Shown in pieces: positions 8,506 to 16,705 of a stretch of DNA of 64,000 nt. The translations under genes and the position numbers were made by a program. Under the pieces are notes generated by a model, which saw nothing but the letters and a program-made list of their open reading frames with translations, was not told the DNA's origin and searched no databases. The number at the start of each line of letters is the position of its first letter. Position 1 is the stretch's first letter. Origin of the DNA: Micromonospora acroterricola. GTDB lineage: Bacteria > Actinomycetota > Actinomycetes > Mycobacteriales > Micromonosporaceae. The stretch covers positions 39,632-103,631 of the forward strand of contig NZ_QGKR01000195.1 in NCBI RefSeq assembly GCF_003172955.1, given 5' to 3'.

Positions 8506-9141
8506 ATGACTTGCGACCACGTACGCGCGGCGCTGTCGGCACGGCTCGACGGGGAGGACCCGCAGGCGTCGCCGGCGGTGCTCGACGCGCACACCGCCAC
8601 CTGCGCCGGCTGCCGTTCCTGGCTGGCCCGCGCCGAGCAGGTGACCCGGCTCGCCCGGGTGCAGCCGGTGGAGGTGCCCGACCTCACCGCGGCGGTGCTG
8701 GCCGCGGTCGCCGCCGACTCCGCCCACCGGAGCCCGGCCGCGATCCGGCGGGCCCGCCGGCAGGTGCTGCGCGTCGCGGTGGCGGTGGCCGCGGTGGCGC
8801 AGCTGGCCATCGCGCTGCCGATCCTGCTCGCCGGGCTGGGCGTGTCCGTGGATTCGCACACCAGCCGGGAGATGGCCTCGTTCGACGTGGCGCTGGCGGT
8901 GGGCTTCGCGCTGGCCGCCTGGCGGCCCGAGCGGGCCCGGGCGTTCCTGCCGGTGGCCCTGGTGCTGGCGGTCTGCCTGGCCGGCACCAGCGTGGTGGAC
9001 ATCGCCAACTCGACCACCGCGCTCGTGCACGAGGCCGGCCACCTCGCCGCCGTGGTCCAGGCCGGGCTGCTGTGGGCGTTGGGCCGCACGGGCGGGGACG
9101 ACCGGCCGCTCACGCCGGCGCTGGCGGCAGGACGCGGGTGA
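8506..9141 (+). CDS. Zinc-finger (ZAS/zf-HC2) anti-sigma factor
   Basis: A 211-residue membrane protein. The N-terminal zinc-binding anti-sigma domain has CDHVRAALSARLDG and then H-x3-C-x2-C in AHTATCAGCRSW. About four hydrophobic segments follow from residue 85, including a late His-containing stretch (VHEAGHLAAVVQ). The family holds its ECF sigma factor at the membrane and releases it under stress. It is divergent from the sigma gene and likely first gene of the copC-copD/ycnI transcript. A multi-pass rather than single-pass membrane part is somewhat unusual and might sense copper or redox state directly (inference). Confidence 0.85.
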   Translation: MTCDHVRAALSARLDGEDPQASPAVLDAHTATCAGCRSWLARAEQVTRLARVQPVEVPDLTAAVLAAVAADSAHRSPAAIRRARRQVLRVAVAVAAVAQLAIALPILLAGLGVSVDSHTSREMASFDVALAVGFALAAWRPERARAFLPVALVLAVCLAGTSVVDIANSTTALVHEAGHLAAVVQAGLLWALGRTGGDDRPLTPALAAGRG

Positions 9142-9188
9142 GTGGCCCGGCTGACTCGGGTAGCCGAGATCGACTCCGGTCGGCGAGC

Positions 9189-10859
9189 ATGGCGGGCATG
9201 ACTGTCGCCCCCCGCCGCTGGCTGGCCCGGCTCGCCGCCACCGCCGGTCTCCTGGTCACTGTCGTCGCACTGCTGATCGCCCCCGCCACTCCCGCCAGCG
9301 CCCACGCGGTGCTGGAGAGCAGCAGCCCCGCCGCCTCGGCGGTGGTGCCGAGCGGCCCGGCCGACGTGGTCCTCACGTTCAGCGAGTCGGTCCGCAAGGT
9401 CCCCGGCAAGATCCGAGTCATCGCTCCGGACGGCTCCCGGGCCGACCGGGGCGAGCCGTCCTTTGACGGCCGCGTGGTGTCCATCCCGGTCGACCCGGCC
9501 GGGAATCGCGGCACCTACCTGGTCAGCTTCCGGGTGATCTCCGCCGACAGCCATCCGGTCTCCGGCGCGTTCACCTACTCCGTGGGCGCCCCCTCGGCGC
9601 CGCCGGTCGACTCCGGCGACGACAGCCGGGCCAACCCGGTGGTGGGCAACGCGGTGAAGGTGGCCCGCTTCCTCGGCTACGCCGGCCTGGTGCTGCTGGT
9701 CGGGCCGGCGCTGGTGCTCGCCGCGCTGTGGCCGCGCCGGCTGTCCCGGCGCGGGCCGACCCGGCTGGCCTGGACCGGCCTCGGCCTGGTGGTCGTCGCC
9801 ACCCTCGCCGACCTGTGGCTGCAGGTGCCCTACACCGCCGGCGGCGGCCTCTTCGAGGTGACCGGCGAGGGGTTCGGCAGCGTGGTGGGCAGCGCCTTCG
9901 GCGCCGCCCACCTGGTCCGGCTCGGCCTGCTGGCCGCCGCGGCGTTCCTGCTCCGGCCGATGCTGGCCCGGCCGTCGGGCCGCGCCGACGCGATCATCCT
10001 GGCCGTGCTCGGCGGGGCCGCCCTGCTGACCTGGCCGCTCGCCGGGCACCCGGCGGCCTCCCCGGCGCCGGCGGTCTCGGTCGTGGTCGACGCCGTCCAC
10101 CTGGGCAGCATGGCCGTCTGGCTGGGCGGCCTGCTGATGCTCGCGGGCTTCCTGCTGCGCCAGGCCGACGAGCGGGAGCTGGGCGCGATCCTGCCGATCT
10201 GGTCGCGGTGGGCGGCGCTCGCCGTCGCGGCGCTGCTGCTCGCCGGCACCGTCCAGGCGCTGATCGAGGTGGCCACCCTGGACGCCCTGGTCACCACCAC
10301 GTACGGGCGGCTGCTGCTGGCCAAGATCGGGCTGTTCGCGCTGGTGATCGCGGTGGCCGCGTACTCCCGGCACCTGGTGCGCCGACGCACGGCGGCGCAG
10401 CGGCCGGTGCCGGTGCGCCGGGCCGTCCTGGTGGAGCTGGCCGTCACCGTGGTCGTGCTGGGCCTGTCCGCGACGCTGGTCCAGACCACGCCCGCGCGGA
10501 CCGCCGTCGCCGAGCCGTCCGGCACCCAGGCCCGTCTCTTCACGGCCACCCTCGCCAGCCCGCTCTACTCCCTGCGGGTCGAGCTGGACCCGGCCGAGCG
10601 GGGCAACAACTCGATCCACCTGTACGCGTACACCAAGGACGACCAGTCGCAGCCGCAGCCGGTGGCGGAGTGGCGGGCGACCGCCGCGCTGCCCTCGGCC
10701 GGGATCGAGCCGATCGAGGTCCCGCTGCTGCCGCTGACGGACAGCCACGCGTACGGCGACGTCAGTCTGCCGGCCGCCGGCGACTGGCAACTGCAGATCA
10801 CCGTCCGCACGTCCGACATCGACCAGGCCACGGTGACCGCCACCGTGCCCATCCGTTAG
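9189..10859 (+). CDS. CopC-CopD fusion, copper-binding/transport membrane protein
   Basis: A 556-residue fusion. A signal peptide ends TPASA and the mature CopC domain begins HAVLESSSPA. That N-terminal His together with the D and H in ADSHPVSG are the Cu(II)-site residues of CopC. After about residue 160 a CopD domain follows with eight or so membrane segments. A short C-terminal extracytoplasmic domain includes RGNNSIHLYAYTKD. Such fusions are linked to copper uptake or delivery across the membrane. A second ATG at 9198 is possible. Position between the anti-sigma gene and ycnI supports a copper role. Confidence 0.92.
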   Translation: MAGMTVAPRRWLARLAATAGLLVTVVALLIAPATPASAHAVLESSSPAASAVVPSGPADVVLTFSESVRKVPGKIRVIAPDGSRADRGEPSFDGRVVSIPVDPAGNRGTYLVSFRVISADSHPVSGAFTYSVGAPSAPPVDSGDDSRANPVVGNAVKVARFLGYAGLVLLVGPALVLAALWPRRLSRRGPTRLAWTGLGLVVVATLADLWLQVPYTAGGGLFEVTGEGFGSVVGSAFGAAHLVRLGLLAAAAFLLRPMLARPSGRADAIILAVLGGAALLTWPLAGHPAASPAPAVSVVVDAVHLGSMAVWLGGLLMLAGFLLRQADERELGAILPIWSRWAALAVAALLLAGTVQALIEVATLDALVTTTYGRLLLAKIGLFALVIAVAAYSRHLVRRRTAAQRPVPVRRAVLVELAVTVVVLGLSATLVQTTPARTAVAEPSGTQARLFTATLASPLYSLRVELDPAERGNNSIHLYAYTKDDQSQPQPVAEWRATAALPSAGIEPIEVPLLPLTDSHAYGDVSLPAAGDWQLQITVRTSDIDQATVTATVPIR

Positions 10860-10875
10860 AGAGGTTCGTGAATCC

Positions 10876-11610
10876 ATGACCCGTATCCGGCGCACCGCAA
10901 CCGCCGCTGCCGCCCTGGCGTTCACCGCCGTCGCCACCGCCGTGCTCGGCTTCGCCGGACCGGCGTCCGCCCACGTCACCGTGAACCCGAAGGAGGCGAC
11001 CCAGGGCGGCTACGGGCGGTTCGCGTTCCGGGTGCCGAACGAGAGCGACAGCGCGTCGACCACCAAGCTGGAGGTGGTGCTGCCGGAGAACGCCCCGGTC
11101 GGTTCGGTGTCCACCATGCCGGTGCCCGGGTGGACGGTGGCCGTGGAGAAGCGCAAGGTCGACCCGCCGATCGAGGTGCACGGCAGTCAGCTCACCGAGG
11201 CGGTCTCCAAGCTGACCTGGACCGCGACCGGCGACGCCGCGGTCAAGCCCGGCCAGTTCCAGGAGTTCCCCGTCTCGATGGGTCCGCTGCCGAAGGTCGA
11301 CACGATGGTCTTCAAGACCCTGCAGACCTACTCGGACGGCAACGTGGTGCGCTGGATCGAGGAGCCGACGGCTGGCGGTGCGGAGCCGGAGAAGCCCGCG
11401 CCGGTGCTGGCTCTGACCGCGGCGGCGCCGTCGGCGTCCGCCGCCCCGGCCGCGGCGGCCGTCGCCGCGACCGACGACGATGACGACGACGAGGGCGAGG
11501 GGACCGCGGTCGGCCTCGGCATCGCCGGTCTGGTCGCCGGCCTCGCCGGACTGGCGCTGGGTGGGCTGGCGTTCGCCCGGACCCGCCGGGAGCCGGTCGC
11601 CAAGTCCTGA
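10876..11610 (+). CDS. YcnI family copper-binding membrane protein (DUF1775)
   Basis: A 244-residue protein 16 bp after the CopC-CopD gene. The signal peptide ends FAGPASA and the mature chain starts HVTVNPKEATQGG, the family's N-terminal His; PVPGWTVAVEKRK holds the Trp region. DUF1775 follows to about residue 165. Then comes an Ala/Pro-rich stalk, an acidic run (DDDDDDEGEG), and a C-terminal membrane anchor ending ARTRREPVAKS. The Bacillus homologue binds Cu(II) using the N-terminal His. It probably acts as an extracytoplasmic copper chaperone with CopC-CopD. A strong terminator hairpin follows. Confidence 0.92.
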   Translation: MTRIRRTATAAAALAFTAVATAVLGFAGPASAHVTVNPKEATQGGYGRFAFRVPNESDSASTTKLEVVLPENAPVGSVSTMPVPGWTVAVEKRKVDPPIEVHGSQLTEAVSKLTWTATGDAAVKPGQFQEFPVSMGPLPKVDTMVFKTLQTYSDGNVVRWIEEPTAGGAEPEKPAPVLALTAAAPSASAAPAAAAVAATDDDDDDEGEGTAVGLGIAGLVAGLAGLALGGLAFARTRREPVAKS

Positions 11611-11623
11611 CCCCGCCGCACCC

Positions 11624-11654
11624 GCTGGCCCGCCGGAGCATCCGGCGGGCCAGC
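11624..11654 (+). terminator. Intrinsic terminator after ycnI
   Basis: A perfect 14-bp stem, GCTGGCCCGCCGGA and TCCGGCGGGCCAGC, with a 3-nt loop. A short GTGCTTT follows rather than a full T tract, as is common in actinobacteria. Confidence 0.8.
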
Positions 11655-11752
11655 GTGCTTTCCGGGTCCAGACCGACGGTGCTGCGGATATCCCCTGATC
11701 AGACGGTGTACGTCGGTAAGGTCGGCCGGGTATCTGGCTACGGAGGGGGACG

Positions 11753-12856
11753 GTGCGAATGCGTTTCGTGCGGGCGATCGCCGGAGTGCTGCTGTTGGTC
11801 ATCGGGATTCCGGCGCTGCTCGCCGGTGGCGCGCTCTGGCTGGTGACCCGGCACGCCGACCCCGGGGGGACCTTCGCCGCCCGGTTCGAGACGGTCCGCA
11901 CGCCCGGCCACGCGGTCGTGGTCACCGACCTCGAACGGCTGCTGCGCCAGGAGGTGCCGTTCGCGCGTACCGCGCAGACCCGGTTGCGGGTGGACGCCCG
12001 TACGCCGGACGGCCCGGCCTTCGTGGGGCTGGCGCCCACCGCCGAGGTGCACCGCTGGCTGGAGCCGGTGCCGCACGCCTCGGTCCGCCGGGTGGCGCTG
12101 GCGCGGGGTCCGCTGCCGGTCCGGCTGGACGCTGCCGGTCCGGCCGCCCCGCCCGCCGCCGCGGCGGTCACCCCGCTGGGCCGCCCGTTCTGGGTACGCG
12201 AGGGGATCGGCTCGCTGGAGTGGAGCGTCGACGAGCTGGCCGGCGAGCCGATGAGCCTGGTGGTGATGCGGCCGGACGGCGGTGCCGACCTGGCGCTGGA
12301 CCTGCGCGCCGAGTTGCGGGCGGGCTGGACGGCCCCGGCCACCTGGGGGCTGCTGGCGTTGGGAGTGCTGCTGGTGGTGGGCGCGGTGCTGCTCCTGCTG
12401 CGCCCGACCCGCCCGCGCGAGGTGGTCTTCGTGGTCGAGCCGGACCAGGTGCCGGTGCTCGCCGGCCGGCTCGGGGTGACGTCGTTGACCGGACTGGGCG
12501 CCCCGCCCGCCCGGGACGCCACACCGGCACGGTCGCTGCCGGCCGGGCGGCAGCTCACACCGGTCGGCTCCGGCGGGGGCGGGCGTGCCCGCCCGGCGAT
12601 CGGCGCCGAACCGGCCCGGCCCGCCACGCTCGCCGACCTGGAGGAGTCGCCCCGGCCGGCCACGCTCGCCGACCTGGAGGAGTCGGCCCGGTCGCCCCGA
12701 CCGCCGGAGGTGACGCTGAGCCTGGCCTGGCCGCCCGCCAGCCCGGAACCAACCGCGCGGCCGGTGACGGTGGACGGAACGGCGAGCGGCCCCCCGCGCT
12801 GCCGACGCGGAGGGCCACCCTCACCGGGGGATCGGTGCTACCCGAGCGACGCTTGA
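11753..12856 (+). CDS. Hypothetical two-pass membrane protein
   Basis: A 367-residue protein not recognised as a named family. GTG at 11753 is preceded by a GGAGGGG site with about 4 bases spacing. There is a membrane segment at about 5-29, an extracytoplasmic domain of some 170 residues (EVHRWLEPVPHASV, WVREGIGSLEWSVDELAG), and a second membrane segment at about 203-221. The cytoplasmic tail is Pro/Arg-rich and holds a 12-residue exact tandem duplication, RPATLADLEES twice. The tail looks disordered. Neighbours (copper locus, GT87) give no clear functional hint. Confidence 0.7.
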   Translation: MRMRFVRAIAGVLLLVIGIPALLAGGALWLVTRHADPGGTFAARFETVRTPGHAVVVTDLERLLRQEVPFARTAQTRLRVDARTPDGPAFVGLAPTAEVHRWLEPVPHASVRRVALARGPLPVRLDAAGPAAPPAAAAVTPLGRPFWVREGIGSLEWSVDELAGEPMSLVVMRPDGGADLALDLRAELRAGWTAPATWGLLALGVLLVVGAVLLLLRPTRPREVVFVVEPDQVPVLAGRLGVTSLTGLGAPPARDATPARSLPAGRQLTPVGSGGGGRARPAIGAEPARPATLADLEESPRPATLADLEESARSPRPPEVTLSLAWPPASPEPTARPVTVDGTASGPPRCRRGGPPSPGDRCYPSDA

Positions 12857-12872
12857 GGTAGGTGAGACCAGA

Positions 12873-14156
12873 TTAGCGCCGATGGTGGCTAGTGGGGAGG
12901 TCTGTCCATTTGGTGCGACTTTTCCACTCGGCGGCCGACCGGACCGGCAGGGTCGCCAGCAGCAGCAGGCTGAGCAGCACGTAACCGTTGCGGAGCACGA
13001 AGTCCACCGGGTCGTCGGTGCGGACCGGGGCCACGCCCCAGTCGTGGAACGACACGACGCCGTAGATGCTGACGGCCGCGGTGCCCACCGCGAGCCCGGC
13101 CAGCCACCGCCGCCGGCGCGCCTCCTCGGGGCGGCCCGCGCTCAACGCCGCGTCCGCGAGCAACACCACCGCCGGCACGAACCAGTAGATGTGGTGCGTC
13201 CAGGTGATCGGGCTGACCAGGGCGCCGACCAGACCGGTCAGGGTGAGGCCGGTCAGCGCGTCACCGGCCCGGGCGGCACGGGCGGCCCGCCACAGCCCGT
13301 ACGCGGCCACCACGGCGACCAGCAGCAACCAGAGCAGCCGGTCCGGCTTCTCCGGCGCGCTGAACCGGCTGAGCAGACCGAACAGCGACTGGTTGCCGGT
13401 GTAGTCGGTGCGGCCCACCCGGTCGGTGGCCCACAGCTCGTGCGTCCAGAAGCGCCACGAGTCACCGGGCGCGACCGCCGCCGCGAGCAGGGTCGCCGCC
13501 GCCGCGGTCGCGCTCGCCACCGCTGCGGCCCGCCACCGCCGGGTCGCCAGCAGGTACACGATGAAGATGCCGGGGAAGAGCTTGAGCGCGGTCGCCAGCC
13601 CGATGCCGACCCCGGCCCAGCGCCGCGCCTGCGGCACGGCGAACAGCAGGTCGGCCAGGATCAGCACGACCAGCAGCATGTTGATCTGCCCGAAGGTGAT
13701 CGTCTCGCGGGTGCTCTCCACCCCCAGCACCAGCAGCACGGCCACCGTCAGCGTGAACGTGCGCGGCAGGTTGTGCCGGGCGATCACCGGCGTCAACAGC
13801 CACCGGGTGGTCACCACCACGGCCAGCACGGTGAGCACCGTGAAGATCGTCACGGTGGCGCCGAGCCGGATCAGCCCGAACGGCCAGAGCAGCAGCGCGC
13901 TGAACGGCGGGTAGGTGAAGTACAGCTCGCCCTGCACGCGGTCCGGTTGGACGTAGTCGTAGAGCGGGTTGCCCGCCGTCCACCAGTCCATCGCGGACAT
14001 GTAGATCTTCAGGTCGAAGAAGTTGTGCACCAGGCCGGGCAGGTAGAGCGCCGGCAGGACGGCGATCAGCGCCACCACCGCGACGAGTCGACGGACCGTA
14101 CGGCCGCCGGGGTCGTCGTCGGTGACGGCGGGCGGTGCGACGGGTTCGGCTGGCAC
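12873..14156 (-). CDS. GT87 family polyprenyl-phosphate-mannose-type glycosyltransferase
   Basis: A 427-residue integral membrane glycosyltransferase (DUF2029/GT87, GT-C fold) with about ten hydrophobic segments. Near the first loop, NFFDLKIYMSAMDWW and NPLYDY carry the Asp and aromatic motif expected in GT-C enzymes, with LYFTYPPFSALLLWPF next. TFGQINMLLVVLILADLL and ALKLFPGIFIVYLL are also family-typical. Actinobacterial members use polyprenyl-phosphate-mannose to extend phosphatidylinositol mannosides or lipomannan. Whether this is a PIM or other mannosyltransferase is not decided by sequence. It converges with the membrane-protein gene before it. Confidence 0.88.
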   Translation of the reverse strand: MPAEPVAPPAVTDDDPGGRTVRRLVAVVALIAVLPALYLPGLVHNFFDLKIYMSAMDWWTAGNPLYDYVQPDRVQGELYFTYPPFSALLLWPFGLIRLGATVTIFTVLTVLAVVVTTRWLLTPVIARHNLPRTFTLTVAVLLVLGVESTRETITFGQINMLLVVLILADLLFAVPQARRWAGVGIGLATALKLFPGIFIVYLLATRRWRAAAVASATAAAATLLAAAVAPGDSWRFWTHELWATDRVGRTDYTGNQSLFGLLSRFSAPEKPDRLLWLLLVAVVAAYGLWRAARAARAGDALTGLTLTGLVGALVSPITWTHHIYWFVPAVVLLADAALSAGRPEEARRRRWLAGLAVGTAAVSIYGVVSFHDWGVAPVRTDDPVDFVLRNGYVLLSLLLLATLPVRSAAEWKSRTKWTDLPTSHHRR

Positions 14157-14228
14157 CCCGAAACCCTAGCGGGCCGCTCGGTCGAGAGCGCGCAGCCGCG
14201 GGTCATGGGCTGCGCGTAGGCTGTCCCG

Positions 14229-14819
14229 GTGGCTGATCTCCTCGTCTGGATCGACTGTGAGATGACCGGGTTGGACCTCGGCAGGGACAAGCTGATCGAG
14301 GTTGCGGCACTGGTCACCGATCCCGACCTCAACGTGCTGGGTGACGGTGTCGACGTGGTGATCCACGCCGACGAGGCCGCGCTGGAGGCGATGCCGGAGA
14401 TCGTCCGGACGATGCACGCCAAGTCCGGCCTCACCGAGGAGGTGCGCCGCTCGCCGGTGACCCTGGCCGAGGCCGAGGACCGTGTTCTGGAGTACGTCAG
14501 CAGCTTCGTCAAGGATCCGCGTACCGCGCCGCTGTGCGGCAACTCGATCGCCACCGACCGGGGCTTCATCGCCCGGGACATGCCCCGCCTCGACGCGCAC
14601 CTGCACTACCGGATGATCGACGTGTCGTCGATCAAGGAGCTGTGCCGCCGCTGGTACCCCCGTGTGTACTTCGGCCAGCCGCAGAAGGGCCTGGCGCACC
14701 GCGCGCTGGCCGACATCCGGGAGAGCATCCGGGAGTTGGAGTACTACCGGCGGACGGTCTTCGTGCCGCTGCCCGGCCCCGACGTGGAAACCGCGAAGGG
14801 CATCGCCGCCGACCTCTGA
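14229..14819 (+). CDS. orn: Oligoribonuclease
   Basis: A 196-residue DEDDh 3'-5' exonuclease degrading 2-5-nt RNAs and linear dinucleotides, the last step of mRNA turnover. Visible motifs: Exo[21 protein letters not shown] with D and E, Exo[18 protein letters not shown], and Exo[23 protein letters not shown] with the catalytic His and Asp. Length matches the family. GTG at 14229 is the only sensible start. It lies directly before tRNA-His, as in many actinobacteria. Confidence 0.96.
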   Translation: MADLLVWIDCEMTGLDLGRDKLIEVAALVTDPDLNVLGDGVDVVIHADEAALEAMPEIVRTMHAKSGLTEEVRRSPVTLAEAEDRVLEYVSSFVKDPRTAPLCGNSIATDRGFIARDMPRLDAHLHYRMIDVSSIKELCRRWYPRVYFGQPQKGLAHRALADIRESIRELEYYRRTVFVPLPGPDVETAKGIAADL

Positions 14820-14965
14820 CCCCTGGTGCGCGTCAGGGCACGTCCTGGCAGCGGTCACGGTGCGAGCGGGTGGGGCGCGGCAACCCGCTGGACGCGGTAA
14901 GCCGGGGTGTGGCTATTATTGGTCCGCACCCCGCCCGGGGCTATCGACCGGGCGACGGCGGCATG

Positions 14966-15041
14966 GTGGCTGTAGCTCAGTTGGCAGAGCACCGGGTTGT
15001 GGTCCCGGTTGTCGTGGGTTCAATTCCCATCAGTCACCCCA
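14966..15041 (+). tRNA. tRNA-His (GTG anticodon)
   Basis: The acceptor stem GTGGCTG/CAGTCAC, anticodon stem CCGGG/CCCGG with loop TTGTGGT (anticodon GTG) and T arm GTGGG/CCCAT fold well. A G at 14965 lies immediately 5' and pairs with the discriminator C, the expected G-1 of tRNA-His. CCA is encoded at 15039-15041. A TATTAT box at 14914-14919 may be its -10 element. Confidence 0.96.
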
Positions 15042-15051
15042 GCCAGTGGAC

Positions 15052-15080
15052 GGCAGGCCCCCTCAGTGAGGGGGCCTGCC
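15052..15080 (+). terminator. Terminator after tRNA-His
   Basis: A perfect 13-bp stem GGCAGGCCCCCTC/GAGGGGGCCTGCC with loop AGT, followed by GTCGTTT. Confidence 0.85.
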
Positions 15081-15120
15081 GTCGTTTGTGGGTGAACCGT
15101 GATCGAGGGCGGCGCATGGA

Positions 15121-15146
15121 GACGCCCCCTCCGTGGAGGGGGCGTC
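15121..15146 (-). terminator. Terminator of the first L,D-transpeptidase gene
   Basis: A perfect 11-bp stem GACGCCCCCTC/GAGGGGGCGTC with loop CGTG, 17 bp beyond the leftward stop codon. Together with the preceding hairpin it insulates two convergent transcripts. Confidence 0.75.
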
Positions 15147-15162
15147 GGTTGGTGCGGGATGC

Positions 15163-16449
15163 TCAGGCGGTCGGTGTGGGAGTCGGGGTGCCGGCGTCCG
15201 GGGTGGGCGTGGCGTCCGGGTCGGCCGGCGGCTCGTACGGCAGGGCGCTGCCCTTGACGTACTCGTCCCAGCTCATGTTCCAGTCGGTCCAGCCGTTGCC
15301 GTTCTGGAGCTTGCGCTCGGTGCCCTTGACGGTGATCGGGTCGCCGATCTGGGTGTTCTTGAAGAGCCAGTCGCCGTTGGCCATCGACACGTTCACGCAG
15401 CCGTGCGACACGTTCGTGGTGCCCTGCTGCCCCTCGGACCAGGGTGCGGCGTGGATGAACTCCCCGCCCCAGGTGAGCCGCTGGGCGAAGTCAATCTTGG
15501 TGCGGTAGCCCTCCTCCGGGCCCAGCTCCTCCATGGTGTCGAAGACCGTCTTGCGCAGCTTCTCGATCACCACCATGGTGCCGCTGGACGAGGGGGTGCT
15601 CTTCTTGCCCAGGCTGACCGGGATGGTCTTGACCACCGCGCCGTTCCGGGTCACCGTCATCCGCTTGGTCCTGTTGTCCACCGTCATGATCACCGCCGCG
15701 CCGATCTTGACGTCCACGGAGAGGTCGGCGCGGCCGTACCAGCCGTCGCCCAGCGGCAGGCCGCCTGCCTGCACCCGGTAGGAGACCTTGCTGTTGGCCT
15801 TCCAGAACTCCTTCGGCCGGTACCGGATCTCGGTGGGGCTCACCCAGTGCCAGATGCCCGCCTGGGCCGGCGCCGAGGTCACCGTCATCCGGCGTTGCAC
15901 GTCGTCGCGGTAGTCCTCCGGAATGGCCCGGCTGAACTTCACGATCAGCGGCATCCCGACCCCGACGACCTGGTTGTCGCCGAGGAAGCTGCTCACCCGC
16001 ACCTGCTTGCCCGGCTTGGCCATCGTGGTGAAGGTGCTGGTCGCGGTGGCGGGACGGCCGTCGTCACCGGTGGCGGTCACCGTGGCGGTGTAGCTCGTGC
16101 CGTACTCCAGTGCGCCGGCCGGCAGCCAGGTCTTGCCGTCCGCGGCGAGCTTGCCCTCGACCGCCTTGCCGCCCGCGTCCTTGAGCTCGACGGCGGTCTC
16201 CACGGCGTCCTTCGTGGTGAAGGTGATGCCCGTGGACGCCGGTACGTCCTTGGCGTCGGTCGCCGGTTCGCTGATGGTCGCCGCCGCCTTCGGCGCCTGG
16301 CTCTCGCCGCCGCCCTGCCACGAGGACGGCTTACCGCCGTCGCTGTCCGTGCAGGCGGAGGTGAAGGCCAGCGCCACGGCGAGAAGCCCCGCCGCGAACA
16401 CGCGGCGTCGCCCACCGGGCCGGATCAACTGGTCCTGGCTAGCTCGCAT
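15163..16449 (-). CDS. Lipoprotein L,D-transpeptidase (Ig-like plus YkuD)
   Basis: A 428-residue exported enzyme forming 3-3 cross-links in peptidoglycan. The signal peptide ends in a lipobox around FTSAC, so it should be lipid-anchored. Two Ig-like domains (about 50-250) precede the YkuD domain, whose active site reads HAAPWS, then NVSHGCVNVS with the catalytic Cys. A C-terminal segment GWTDWNMSWDEYVKGSALP and a Pro/Thr/Asp tail complete the actinobacterial LdtMt2-like layout. ATG at 16449 precedes a normal signal peptide. It is a close paralogue of the next leftward gene. Confidence 0.95.
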   Translation of the reverse strand: MRASQDQLIRPGGRRRVFAAGLLAVALAFTSACTDSDGGKPSSWQGGGESQAPKAAATISEPATDAKDVPASTGITFTTKDAVETAVELKDAGGKAVEGKLAADGKTWLPAGALEYGTSYTATVTATGDDGRPATATSTFTTMAKPGKQVRVSSFLGDNQVVGVGMPLIVKFSRAIPEDYRDDVQRRMTVTSAPAQAGIWHWVSPTEIRYRPKEFWKANSKVSYRVQAGGLPLGDGWYGRADLSVDVKIGAAVIMTVDNRTKRMTVTRNGAVVKTIPVSLGKKSTPSSSGTMVVIEKLRKTVFDTMEELGPEEGYRTKIDFAQRLTWGGEFIHAAPWSEGQQGTTNVSHGCVNVSMANGDWLFKNTQIGDPITVKGTERKLQNGNGWTDWNMSWDEYVKGSALPYEPPADPDATPTPDAGTPTPTPTA

Positions 16450-16657
16450 GATTCCCTCACAGTCGCGTGGTCCCTGACCCATCGTCTCCTACTGACGCAC
16501 CAGGAACGGCCCCGGTTGCCGAGGGTGAACCGGAACACGCCGACGATGATGCCGGAAAATTGCTAGAATCCGGCGATTCGTGAGCCTGGCTCGTCTCCGT
16601 GCCGGGACTGAGGGGTCGCCGCGGGCGTCGTCGCACCGCGGGCAGAGCAAAGAGTAC

Positions 16658-16689
16658 GCGCCGGCCCGCGCCGTCGCACGGGCCGGCGC
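16658..16689 (-). terminator. Terminator of the second L,D-transpeptidase gene
   Basis: An 11-bp perfect stem GCGCCGGCCCG/CGGGCCGGCGC with a 10-nt loop, just beyond the leftward stop codon at 16706. No T run. Confidence 0.6.
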
Positions 16690-16705
16690 GGACCGCCGAA
16701 AGCGC

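Noticed and set aside
7026..9150. Long plus-strand extension upstream of the CopC-CopD start
   Set aside because: It crosses the MauE, sigma and anti-sigma genes in an unrelated frame; the signal peptide and CopC start fix the real start at 9189.
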